A stretch of 11,374 nt of DNA from an uncultured Eubacteriales bacterium (GCA_900547565.1 URHI01000063.1:1-11374), one strand, 5' to 3'. Positions 1 through 5,997 are shown, numbered from the stretch's first letter. A program made the numbers and translations. The notes: generated by a model not told the origin, from the sequence alone.

Positions 1-101
1 ACAAGTGCAACGGCACTTGCTGCCGCCACCACAGACACGGTAATGGCGAAAATCTTGGCGTAGTTGGGGCGCTCGGGCTCCCTTCTCCAGCATCTGAACA
101 T
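1..101 (-). CDS. N-terminus of an unknown small membrane-anchored protein, cut by the window edge
   Basis: Read on the minus strand, an ATG at 101-99 follows a strong ribosome binding site (GGAGGG, complement of 110-115, 8 bases away). The frame stays open to the window edge, giving about 33 residues. They begin MFRCWRREPERPNYAKIF and run into a hydrophobic Ala/Val-rich stretch (ITVSVVAAASAVAL). A short basic cytoplasmic head followed by a transmembrane helix suggests a type II or signal-anchored protein. I do not recognise the family and the rest lies outside the window. It diverges from prmC and has its own promoter candidate. An ATG further upstream (from 135) gives a different frame without a binding site, so I prefer the start at 101. 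Confidence 0.6.
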   Translation of the reverse strand, partial: MFRCWRREPERPNYAKIFAITVSVVAAASAVAL

Positions 102-154
102 ATCTAATACCCTCCTTCGGTATATTTTTTGACATTATATATCTCTGCACATAT

Positions 155-163
155 ATTATAACA
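155..163 (-). promoter_or_regulatory. Extended -10 promoter for the leftward gene
   Basis: On the minus strand the sequence reads TGTTATAAT, a perfect TATAAT (complement of 155-160) with the extended TGn element. It lies about 40 bases upstream of the ribosome binding site of the leftward gene. No good -35 hexamer is seen at the usual distance, which is tolerated with an extended -10. This is a sequence match only. Confidence 0.5.
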
Positions 164-239
164 CATTATGCCCAGCAAAGCCATGAATTATTTGTAAATT
201 TATTCTTATTTATTTGTGAAAATCAGGTGAAGAAAAGGA

Positions 240-276
240 AAATTTGCTCAGCCTCTTTATTTCGGCTGAAAAATTT
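240..276. promoter_or_regulatory. Imperfect dyad next to the prmC promoter, possible operator
   Basis: Arms AAATTT (240-245) and TCAGCC (248-253) are mirrored by GGCTGA (264-269) and AAATTT (271-276) around a 10-base centre. The right arm ends at the T of the extended -10 TG. It is too far from, and in the wrong orientation to serve as a terminator for, the leftward gene, and it has no clean U tract for plus-strand reading. An operator in the divergent promoter region is possible but unproven. Confidence 0.3.
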
Positions 277-284
277 GTTATAAT
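276..284 (+). promoter_or_regulatory. Extended -10 promoter for prmC
   Basis: TGTTATAAT gives a perfect TATAAT at 279-284 preceded by the TGn extended -10. The expected -35 position holds only a weak match (TTTATT, 256-261). The distance to the prmC ATG at 316 fits a short leader. The same TGTTATAAT drives the other side of this divergent region. Confidence 0.55.
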
Positions 285-315
285 AATATGAAATATTGTT
301 TTTACAGGTGAAAGC

Positions 316-1137
316 ATGACCTACCGTGAAATATACCGCCGCCTGTCCTCGGCCGGAATAGATAACGCCGATACCGATGCAGCACTGTTACTTGAGCACT
401 TCTGCGGCGTCAGCCGGGCGTCTCTTCCGTTTCGCCGGGATGAGGACTTTAGCTCGCCCGCGCTGGCAGAGGCGGTAAAACGGCGCGAGAGTCGCTGTCC
501 TCTTCAATATATCCTCGGTCGCTGGGGCTTTTGCGGTCTGGAGTTCTATACCGCTCCCGGCGTGCTTATTCCCCGGGCAGACACCGAGCTTATCGCCACC
601 GCCGCCATAAACGCACTTCCGCCCGGTGCACGTATTGCCGACCTCGGCTGCGGAAGCGGATGTATCGGGATAACCGTGCTGCATGCACGGCCTGATGTCA
701 CCTGTACCTCGGTCGACATTTCACCCGCCGCGCTGGAGCTGACGCAAAAAAACGCCGGACGCTACGGACTCGGAAATCGTCTGCGTCTGCTTGAGGGCAA
801 CATGCTGGAGCAAAGCACCTGGCAGGCGCTCGGTAGGCTGACCGCCGTCATATCCAACCCACCATACATTCCGCACAGTGAGCTTGCCGGACTTGCCCCC
901 GAGCTTGCGTTTGAACCTGCCGAGGCACTTGACGGAGGCTCTGACGGCCTCGATTTTTACCGTGTCCTGATATCCCGCGGCGCGGCATCGCTGGACAGTC
1001 AAGGCTTTATTCTGTTCGAATGCGGCACCGGGCAATCAGCCGACATATCGGCGCTCGGGAAAGCGGCGGGACTTGAACCGCAGGTGCTGTACGACATAGA
1101 AAAGCGCGACCGCGCGGTAATGCTTCGGCGCGAGTGA
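316..1137 (+). CDS. prmC: Peptide chain release factor N5-glutamine methyltransferase
   Basis: PrmC transfers a methyl group from S-adenosylmethionine to the glutamine of the GGQ motif of RF1 and RF2 in the cytoplasm, which promotes peptide release. The 273-residue protein has the normal family length. An N-terminal helical domain (about 1-75, with PLQYILG at 62-68) is followed by the linker VLIPRADTE (83-91). The SAM-binding loop is ADLGCGSGCIGI (108-119), VDIS is at 133-136, and the catalytic NPPY at 181-184 binds the glutamine side chain. The C-terminal part carries the usual GLDFYR (211-216). The ATG at 316 has an AGGTGA-like binding site at 306-311. A family relative such as a ribosomal L3 methyltransferase is less likely given the full PrmC motif set. 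prfA, a common neighbour, is not in view, and ddl follows after 96 bases or fewer. Confidence 0.95.
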   Translation: MTYREIYRRLSSAGIDNADTDAALLLEHFCGVSRASLPFRRDEDFSSPALAEAVKRRESRCPLQYILGRWGFCGLEFYTAPGVLIPRADTELIATAAINALPPGARIADLGCGSGCIGITVLHARPDVTCTSVDISPAALELTQKNAGRYGLGNRLRLLEGNMLEQSTWQALGRLTAVISNPPYIPHSELAGLAPELAFEPAEALDGGSDGLDFYRVLISRGAASLDSQGFILFECGTGQSADISALGKAAGLEPQVLYDIEKRDRAVMLRRE

Positions 1138-1174
1138 GTCAGCACACTAAGGACAAAAACACTGCTTAAAGCTT

Positions 1175-1186
1175 CAGCATATGCTG
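1175..1186. repeat. 12-base perfect palindrome between prmC and ddl
   Basis: CAGCATATGCTG is a perfect palindrome. It is followed at 1194-1204 by a small GCGC-AAA-GCGC stem-loop about 20 bases before the likely ddl ribosome binding site. Neither is followed by a T run, so these are not intrinsic terminators. Function unknown. Confidence 0.35.
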
Positions 1187-1223
1187 TACAGAGGCGCAAA
1201 GCGCTATCATACATGAAAGGTAC

Positions 1224-1228
1224 AGGTG
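1224..1228 (+). promoter_or_regulatory. Ribosome binding site that favours a TTG start for ddl
   Basis: AGGTG lies 5 bases before TTG 1234, resembling the AGGTGA site of prmC. The upstream ATG at 1213 has no purine-rich site before it. A TTG start is also used by jag in this window, with a strong GGAGG. Confidence 0.5.
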
Positions 1229-1233
1229 TTTCA

Positions 1234-2265
1234 TTGAACATCGCAGTATTAGCCGGGGGACTGTCCCCCGAAAGAGATGTATCGCTGGTCTCCGGCGGAC
1301 TTATCGCCCGGGCACTGGCGGAACGCGGACATAAAATCCTGCTTATCGACCTTTACGAAGGCCTTAACCCTACCTGCGACCCACTGTCACTGTTCAGCAC
1401 GGACGTGGAACAGTCCGGACGCATTGCCGAAACCGTCCCCGATCTCGACGCACTGCGCGCACGTCACGCCGGACGCCGCTCCGAGATCGGCCCGGGTGTG
1501 CTCGAGGTCTGCTCGGCCGCAGATGTGGTGTTTTTGGCACTTCACGGCGGCATGGGAGAGGACGGGCACATTCAGGCAACGCTCGACAGCTTCGGCATAC
1601 GCTACACCGGCTCGGGCTACGTCGGCAGTCTGCTCGCCATGGATAAGGATATTTCCAAGCGTATGCTGGCACGCGCCGGTATCCCGACCGCCCCATGGAT
1701 ATATTACAACGCCGCAACCGACAGCACCTCGCGCGTGACAGCCGAGATAGGACTGCCCTGCGTGGTGAAGCCGGGCGGCTGCGGCTCAAGCGTCGGCGTG
1801 TCTATAGTGGAAAACGAGACACAGCTGGCGGACGCTATCTCTGTGGCGTGCAAATATCAGTCCGACCTTGTCATAGAACGCAAAATATGCGGGCGCGAGT
1901 TTTCGGTCGGAATACTGGGCGACACCGCATTGCCGCCAATCGAAATTATCCCACTGCACGGCTTTTATGACTACAAAAACAAATATCAGAGCAGCATGAC
2001 ACGGGAGGTCTGCCCGGCCGACCTGACACCGCAACAGGTGGAGCGCGTCAGCGACTATGCCCTGCGGGCATTCCGGTGCCTGCGCCTGCGCGGCTATGCA
2101 CGCGGCGACTTTATTATGGATGACAATGGAGAGTTTTGGTGCCTTGAATTCAACACGCTGCCCGGCATGACCCCCATCAGCCTGCTCCCGCAGGAGGCGG
2201 CCGCCGTCGGCATAAGCTACGGCGAGCTGTGCGAACGCATTGTCGATATGGTACTCAAAGCATAA
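1234..2265 (+). CDS. ddl: D-alanine--D-alanine ligase
   Basis: This ATP-grasp ligase joins two D-alanines for the peptidoglycan stem peptide in the cytoplasm. Numbered from TTG 1234 (343 residues), the N-terminus NIAVLAGGLSPERDVSL carries the conserved Glu (13). HGGMGED lies at 104-110 and the glycine-rich GCGSSVGVS at about 183-191. The omega-loop FYDYKNKY starts at 244, and the Mg-binding LEFNTLPGMT is at 304-313. The FYDY tyrosine is the D-Ala-D-Ala type; VanA-type D-Ala-D-Lac ligases lack it. I chose TTG 1234 because the family N-terminus begins there and AGGTG precedes it; the ATG at 1213 would add seven residues (MKGTGVS). A segment of roughly 25 residues before the ALHGG strand (about 55-80) is longer than in E. 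coli DdlB. rlmN follows after 25 bases, so co-transcription is likely. Confidence 0.94.
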   Translation: MNIAVLAGGLSPERDVSLVSGGLIARALAERGHKILLIDLYEGLNPTCDPLSLFSTDVEQSGRIAETVPDLDALRARHAGRRSEIGPGVLEVCSAADVVFLALHGGMGEDGHIQATLDSFGIRYTGSGYVGSLLAMDKDISKRMLARAGIPTAPWIYYNAATDSTSRVTAEIGLPCVVKPGGCGSSVGVSIVENETQLADAISVACKYQSDLVIERKICGREFSVGILGDTALPPIEIIPLHGFYDYKNKYQSSMTREVCPADLTPQQVERVSDYALRAFRCLRLRGYARGDFIMDDNGEFWCLEFNTLPGMTPISLLPQEAAAVGISYGELCERIVDMVLKA

Positions 2266-2290
2266 TTATCCCCAAAAGGACGTATATATC

Positions 2291-3373
2291 ATGGAAGATC
2301 AAGCAAAAATCGAGCTTCTGTCGCTTTTGCCCAATGAGCTGGAGCAACTCATGGCAGACATCGGCGAGCCGCGTTACCGTGCACGCCAGTTGTTTGAACA
2401 GCTTCACCGCGGACGGACGCCCGAACAAATGTCAAATATCGGCAAGCTCACGCGCGCACGCCTCGCCGAGGTCGCCGACTGCCACCTGCCGCACATACGG
2501 CGCAAGCTGGTTTCTGCCGTTGACGGGACAGTCAAGTATCTGTTCGAGCTGGCCGACGGTAACTGCATTGAAACTGTCGTAATGAAGTACAACCACGGCA
2601 ATACCGTTTGCGTGTCCTCTCAGGTGGGATGCCGCATGGGCTGTGCCTTCTGCGCCTCAACTATAGGCGGGCGTGTCCGCAATCTCTCCCCCGGTGAAAT
2701 TCTCGGGCAGGTCATCATGGCACAGGCTGACACGGGCGAACGCATTTCAAACATTGTCATGATGGGCATCGGCGAACCGCTCGACAACTACGATAATGTG
2801 ATAAAATTTCTGCAGCTTGTCAACAACGAGCAGGGACTTAACATCGGATACCGTCACATTTCGCTGTCGACCTGCGGACTCGTCGACGGAATTCGCCGCC
2901 TGAAGCAGGAAAATCTGCCCATAACACTGTCAATTTCACTGCACGCGGCCGATGACGAAACGCGCTCGCGCATAATGCCGGTCAACCGGAGGTATAATAT
3001 AAGTCAGTTGCTCGACGCCTGCCGCGATTATTACGACGCCTCCGGCCGGCGGATCTCGTTCGAATACACACTTATTGCCGGACAGAACGACTCGCCCGCC
3101 CAGGCCGAAGCGCTATCCCGGCTGCTGAATTCCAGTCTGCGCGCCGGATACGGCCAGGCTATACCCATACATGTCAATCTGATACCTGTCAACGAGGTCA
3201 AGGAACGCCGGTTTGTCCGCTCAGGAGACGATGCAATAAAAAAGTTTATCGGTGTACTTGAGCGCCGCGGTATCCGTGCAACACTGCGACGCCGGCTCGG
3301 CCCCGATATCAACGCCTCATGCGGTCAACTGCGGCGTGAGGAAAGTCAGAAGAATATACCGGGAGAGTGCTGA
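2291..3373 (+). CDS. rlmN: Dual-specificity 23S rRNA (A2503-C2) / tRNA (A37-C2) methyltransferase
   Basis: RlmN is a radical-SAM enzyme that methylates C2 of A2503 in 23S rRNA and A37 in some tRNAs. With the ATG at 2291 (AAGGA site at 2276-2280) it has 360 residues, the normal family length; an in-frame TTG at 2240 would overlap ddl and has no binding site. The cluster-binding CRMGCAFC lies at 114-121 (Cys 114, 118, 121). The SAM-binding GIGEPLDN begins at 159, where many homologues have GMGEP. ISLSTCGL begins about 190 and SISLHA about 214. The methyl-carrying cysteine is in SCGQL (Cys 344) and pairs with Cys 118 in the known mechanism. The presence of both mechanistic cysteines cannot by itself separate RlmN from Cfr. 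Lack of resistance context and the chromosomal rlmN-rsgA neighbourhood favour RlmN. Confidence 0.95.
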   Translation: MEDQAKIELLSLLPNELEQLMADIGEPRYRARQLFEQLHRGRTPEQMSNIGKLTRARLAEVADCHLPHIRRKLVSAVDGTVKYLFELADGNCIETVVMKYNHGNTVCVSSQVGCRMGCAFCASTIGGRVRNLSPGEILGQVIMAQADTGERISNIVMMGIGEPLDNYDNVIKFLQLVNNEQGLNIGYRHISLSTCGLVDGIRRLKQENLPITLSISLHAADDETRSRIMPVNRRYNISQLLDACRDYYDASGRRISFEYTLIAGQNDSPAQAEALSRLLNSSLRAGYGQAIPIHVNLIPVNEVKERRFVRSGDDAIKKFIGVLERRGIRATLRRRLGPDINASCGQLRREESQKNIPGEC

Positions 3374-3413
3374 AAATCACACCGTGAACCCGGCCCCATA
3401 CATCAGTGCCAAG

Positions 3414-3433
3414 CGGGCGTCTGACGACGCCCG
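3414..3433 (+). terminator. 8-bp perfect hairpin after rlmN, without a U tract
   Basis: CGGGCGTC and GACGCCCG form a perfect 8-bp stem around a TGAC loop, 41 bases after the rlmN stop. TTGCTCCC follows rather than a T run, so classical intrinsic termination is doubtful. It may be a weak terminator, an RNA 3' stabiliser or part of the regulatory region of the next gene. Confidence 0.3.
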
Positions 3434-3469
3434 TTGCTCCCACACATTTCCCGGGAAATAATTATAAAT
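3434..3469 (+). promoter_or_regulatory. Promoter-like region holding a 14-base perfect palindrome
   Basis: ATTTCCCGGGAAAT (3446-3459) is a perfect palindrome. It sits between a partial -35 (TTGCTC, 3434-3439) and -10-like sequences (AATAAT 3457-3462, TATAAA 3463-3468). The layout resembles an operator overlapping a promoter for the PASTA-rsgA pair, but the -35 match is weak. Confidence 0.3.
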
Positions 3470-3520
3470 CGCTAATATCCACCCGCCCTCGAACCGCACT
3501 CCACCTACATATCTTCTCTC

Positions 3521-3609
3521 CCGAAGTTTTCGCCTGCCTTTTTCAAAAGGCGACGCGGGGCACGTAGCCCCGCAAAAAACACGGGGCGAGCAGCCCTGCA
3601 AAAAAAAAA
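3521..3609. repeat. Hairpin-rich intergenic repeat element ending in a run of ten A
   Basis: Three stem-loops follow one another. The first is GCCTTTTTCAAAAGGC (3536-3551). The second is GCGGGGC-ACGTA-GCCCCGC (3555-3573), followed by six A. The third is CGGGGC-GAGCA-GCCCTG (3582-3598), followed by ten A (3600-3609). The second and third units look like degenerate tandem copies of one hairpin-plus-A-tract module. From memory, related GAAGTTTT...GGGGC..GCCCC modules are dispersed between genes in Oscillospirales genomes, so I call this a non-coding repeat. The A run abuts the ribosome binding site of the next gene. Confidence 0.5.
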
Positions 3610-3621
3610 CGAGGTGTGCTT

Positions 3622-4329
3622 ATGAACTGGCTTGCAGGCCACACAAAGCAGCTATGGATAGCAGCCGGAATAGCGGCGGCAGTAACGCTGGTGGCGGGAA
3701 TCGTCGTATATGTTTGCATCATGGTACCGATACTTCCGGGCGGGGCTACGATAGTCGTACCGGATTTTGCGGCAACGGCTGAACAGCCGGATCCGACTAT
3801 ATTTGAAGTATCGGTCGAATACGATTACAGCGACGCGGAACCGGGTACCGTCATAAAGCAAAGTCCGGCAGCAGGCTCCCGGCGCAAAATATCGGACGGC
3901 CATCCGTGCCGTCTGACACTGACAGTCAGCCGGGGGAAACGTCAGCTGACACTGCCGGAGCTGGCGGGACTTGACAGTGTCGCGGCAACGACAAAACTGC
4001 AGAGGATGGGGCTTATGGCTGAGATCGAGGCGGTTCCGGGGCCGGAAGGCCAGGTCATATCTACATCCCCTGCTGCCGGCGCATCGGTCCGAACAGGCGA
4101 CAGCATAAGGCTGTGCGTCGGAAACACATCGGTAACACTGCCGGACGTGCGCGGACTCAGTGAAGCGGCCGCACGTCGAGAGCTGGAACGGCTGGGATTT
4201 AAAGTGGAGCGCAGTGAATATGCCAAATCCGCGCGCCCGGCCGGAACGGTCACGGGACAGAGCACGTCTCCGGGAGAACGGTTGCCACTTGGAGGCAGTG
4301 TGACTCTGACGGTAAGTCAGGGACAATAA
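3622..4329 (+). CDS. PASTA-domain membrane protein lacking a kinase domain
   Basis: A 235-residue protein from the ATG at 3622, with GAGGTG at 3611-3616; a GTG at 3616 would overlap that site. A ten-residue cytoplasmic head (MNWLAGHTKQ) precedes one transmembrane helix (about 11-37). Three extracellular PASTA domains follow. PASTA1 (about 43-104, EPGTVIKQSPAAG) is shortened before its first helix. PASTA2 spans about 108-167 (LPELAGLDSVAA...QVISTSPAAG). PASTA3 spans about 170-233 (LPDVRGLSEAAARRELERLGF). PASTA domains bind muropeptides or lipid II and normally form the sensor of PrkC-type Ser/Thr kinases or the tail of PBP2x. No kinase domain exists upstream in any frame. The gene occupies the prkC position between rlmN and rsgA and is 20 bases from rsgA. 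It could be a stand-alone wall sensor or scaffold, or the surviving C-terminal half of a decayed prkC. Confidence 0.85.
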   Translation: MNWLAGHTKQLWIAAGIAAAVTLVAGIVVYVCIMVPILPGGATIVVPDFAATAEQPDPTIFEVSVEYDYSDAEPGTVIKQSPAAGSRRKISDGHPCRLTLTVSRGKRQLTLPELAGLDSVAATTKLQRMGLMAEIEAVPGPEGQVISTSPAAGASVRTGDSIRLCVGNTSVTLPDVRGLSEAAARRELERLGFKVERSEYAKSARPAGTVTGQSTSPGERLPLGGSVTLTVSQGQ

Positions 4330-4349
4330 AAGACACAAAGAGGTAGTAA

Positions 4350-5048
4350 ATGAACAATCAAGCAAGGATAATTGCCGTCAGCGGCGGGCTGTACAGCGTG
4401 GCGGACAGCAACGGTGATGTAATTCAGTGTCGCGCGCGTGGCGTGTTCCGTCACAACAACCAGCGACCGCTGGTCGGCGACCGCGTAGAGCTGACAGTCG
4501 AGCCGGCAGGCAAGGACAGCACAGCAACCGTCATCGGCGGTATACTTGAGCGAAAAAACGCGCTTATACGACCGCCGATGGCTAATCTTGACTATCTGTT
4601 TGTCACGGCGGCGTCCTCATCTCCTGCTCCCGACACACTGATGCTGGACAAGCTGACCGCTATTGCCGAGTTCAACCGCATAAAGCCGGTCATGGTGCTG
4701 TCAAAATGCGAGCTCGACCGAGCCTCATCTGTCCGGCTGGCTGAAATTTACCGTCTGGCGGGATACCGGACGTTCACAGTCAGCTGTTACACAGGTGAGG
4801 GGCTTGAATCTCTTGCAGAATACATAAAAGTTCTCCCGGCCGACAGCATATCTGCATTTGCGGGAGCTTCCGGCGTGGGCAAGTCGTCGCTTATGAACAA
4901 GCTGTTTCCGGATCTTCAGCTGGCTACATCGGAGGTCAGCCGTCAGACACAGCGCGGGCGACATACAACACGCGGGGTCACGCTATACCCGACCGGCGGC
5001 GGATACATTGCCGACACGCCGGGGTTTTCACTTTTTCACAAAAGATGA
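4350..5048 (+). CDS. rsgA: RsgA GTPase, N-terminal OB fold and G domain, truncated by a frameshift
   Basis: RsgA (YjeQ/CpgA) is a circularly permuted GTPase that matures the 30S subunit. The frame opens at ATG 4350 (GAGG at 4340-4343) and stops at 5048 after 232 residues, while the family has about 290-300. The OB fold spans about 1-70. The permuted G motifs follow in order: G4-like SKCELD (118-123), where NKxD is usual; G1 GASGVGKSSLMN (172-183); G2 region RGRHTTR (202-208); G3 DTPG (222-225). The reading then runs SLFHKR and stops. The expected continuation, beginning FTKDDLPGTFPEF, is in the +1 frame at 5035-5238. With no other lesion visible, this is either a recent mutation or a sequence error. 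It is probably co-transcribed with the PASTA gene; the rpe and thiN genes that often follow are absent. Confidence 0.85.
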   Translation: MNNQARIIAVSGGLYSVADSNGDVIQCRARGVFRHNNQRPLVGDRVELTVEPAGKDSTATVIGGILERKNALIRPPMANLDYLFVTAASSSPAPDTLMLDKLTAIAEFNRIKPVMVLSKCELDRASSVRLAEIYRLAGYRTFTVSCYTGEGLESLAEYIKVLPADSISAFAGASGVGKSSLMNKLFPDLQLATSEVSRQTQRGRHTTRGVTLYPTGGGYIADTPGFSLFHKR

Positions 5049-5238
5049 CCTGCCAGGCACCTTTCCCGAATTTTCGGAGCTGCTCGGAACCTGCCGTTAC
5101 ACCAAGTGCACACATACCAAAGAGGATGGCTGTGCAATTCTTGAGGCGGTGCGGGACGGGCGGATCGCCGCAACACGTCATGAAAGCTATCTTGAGCTTT
5201 ACCGGGTGCTTAAGGACAAGCATCCGTGGGACAAGTGA
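5008..5238 (+). pseudogene. rsgA: C-terminal zinc domain of RsgA, out of frame with the rest of rsgA
   Basis: The frame open here encodes FTKDDLPGTFPEFSELLGT followed by CRYTKCTHTKEDGC, the Cys-x4-Cys-x-His-x5-Cys zinc site of RsgA. It ends with AILEAVRDGRIAATRHESYLELYRVLKDK, which matches the normal C-terminus. The true continuation begins near 5035-5041. The in-frame ATG at 5008 lies inside the G domain coding sequence and has no ribosome binding site, so separate translation is unlikely. In the homologues as I recall them (E. coli, B. subtilis), 27 residues separate DTPG from the first zinc cysteine. Here 67 nucleotides separate them instead of 81, so 14 nucleotides appear to be missing, which accounts for the frame change. 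Confidence 0.8.
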
Positions 5239-5266
5239 TTGCCGGAGGTCCGGCGGTCTGACAAAG

Positions 5267-5306
5267 AAAAATCACTTTACTGCTGAAAGGCAGTAAAGTG
5301 ATTTTT
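5267..5306. terminator. Bidirectional intrinsic terminator
   Basis: A perfect 17-bp inverted repeat (5267-5283 and 5290-5306) with a 6-base loop. Its outer ends are A5 and T5, so either strand reads as a hairpin followed by a T run. It lies 28 bases after the rsgA stop and ends the plus-strand operon. It can also stop leftward transcription from the cyclophilin operon. A short GCCGGA-GG-TCCGGC dyad (5241-5254) precedes it. Confidence 0.9.
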
Positions 5307-5465
5307 AGTTAGTTGGGATTTGGGGCTATAGGAATATTGTATGTCAAAGACGATATTTCCGCATCTTCCGAGAAAAAGAAACTATTCTTACCCACCGGCC
5401 GTCTATTGACAAAATCCTTTCCCAATCGCACTCGGTCGCGCAATTCGACGAGGATTATGCGCTAT

Positions 5466-5481
5466 CGTTTCATGTGAAACA
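5466..5481. promoter_or_regulatory. parS-like chromosome partition site
   Basis: CGTTTCATGTGAAACA matches the ParB-binding consensus TGTTTCACGTGAAACA of Bacillus at 14 of 16 positions. The mismatches are the first base and one central base. The arms GTTTCA and TGAAAC are perfect inverted repeats. The site lies in non-coding sequence, 12 bases from the cyclophilin stop codon. With uniform base use, the chance of a match this good anywhere in the window is about 0.003 (1129 sequences within two mismatches of 4^16, times 11374). parS sites cluster around oriC, and yidC-jag is usually close to oriC. No T run follows, so a terminator is unlikely. Confidence 0.55.
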
Positions 5482-5493
5482 CAGACAGTGCGG

Positions 5494-5997
5494 TCAGTCG
5501 ACTACATCAATGCTCTCGATCACTACCGCGTCGCGCGGCACGTCCTGAACATAGTAGTTCAGACTTCCGGTTTTGACAGACGCGATTTTGTCGATCACGT
5601 CAAGGCCGTCGGTCACACAGCCGAAAGCCGCGTACTGCCCGTCCAGATGCGGACTGTCAGCATGCATAATAAAGAACTGCGACGATGCCGAGTCGGGATC
5701 GCTTGTTCTCGCCATGGACAACACACCGCGAGTGTGCTTAAGATCGTTGGTCACACAACCGTTTGCCGCAAATTCCCCGCGGATCGCAGGCGCCTCCTTG
5801 GGCTGAAAGCTCTCATCGTAGCCGCCGCCCTGTATCATAAAGCCTTTGATGACTCGGTGGAATATCAGCCCCGAGAAAAATCCGTCATTGACAAGCCCCA
5901 GAAAATTTTTTACCGTCTCGGGCGCCTTGTCGGGATACAGCTCTGCAGTCATGGTGCCGAAGCCCTTGACCTTTATTTTGATTTTAGGATTGCTCAT
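5494..5997 (-). CDS. Cyclophilin-type peptidyl-prolyl cis-trans isomerase
   Basis: Cyclophilins speed cis-trans isomerisation of X-Pro bonds. Started at ATG 5997 (AAAGGG site, complement of 6007-6012, 9 bases away), it has 167 residues; an upstream ATG at 6024 would add nine residues. The sequence shows the family core: FHRVIKGFMIQGG (46-58, with the catalytic Arg 48, Phe 53 and Gln 56), GVLSMAR (91-97), SQFFIMH (106-112) and LDGQYAAFG (118-126). There is no signal peptide or lipobox, so it is cytoplasmic, most like PpiB. Like many bacterial forms it has Tyr where human cyclophilin A has the cyclosporin-contacting Trp. Its start overlaps the end of mrnC by 14 bases, so the two are translationally linked in one operon. 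Confidence 0.93.
   Translation of the reverse strand: MSNPKIKIKVKGFGTMTAELYPDKAPETVKNFLGLVNDGFFSGLIFHRVIKGFMIQGGGYDESFQPKEAPAIRGEFAANGCVTNDLKHTRGVLSMARTSDPDSASSQFFIMHADSPHLDGQYAAFGCVTDGLDVIDKIASVKTGSLNYYVQDVPRDAVVIESIDVVD

Noticed and set aside
1138..1212. tRNA or small RNA between prmC and ddl
   Set aside because: Only short palindromes are present; no cloverleaf, promoter or terminator is visible.
3374..3621. Remnant of a kinase or phosphatase gene in the rlmN-PASTA gap
   Set aside because: No kinase or PP2C motif could be read in any frame; the interval holds hairpins, a palindrome and repeat sequence.
3652..4365. Long open frame on the minus strand over the PASTA gene (237 codons)
   Set aside because: It mirrors the plus-strand PASTA coding sequence. 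The product is Arg/Cys-rich without a family signature, and the plus-strand gene has a ribosome binding site and clear domains.
5025..5048. Programmed ribosomal frameshift in rsgA
   Set aside because: The T and A runs could slip, but a simple +1 shift leaves the protein about five residues short of the conserved spacing. A deletion or error explains both the frame and the length.
5008..5238. Independent small zinc protein expressed from ATG 5008
   Set aside because: The sequence is the missing C-terminus of RsgA, and the ATG falls within the G-domain codons without a ribosome binding site.
5341..5409. 22-residue ORF beginning ATG TCA AAG after an AGGA site, just past the bidirectional terminator
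   Set aside because: No promoter is visible behind the terminator, no recognisable sequence, and short ORFs with a partial binding site are common by chance.
5406..5434. TTGACA at 5406-5411 as a -35 box
   Set aside because: The position 17 bases downstream holds CACTCG, not a -10, and no plus-strand gene follows.
5463..5485. GTTTCA-TG-TGAAAC as a terminator for the cyclophilin operon
   Set aside because: The stem is weak and AT-rich, no T run follows on the minus strand, and a strong bidirectional terminator lies further on.
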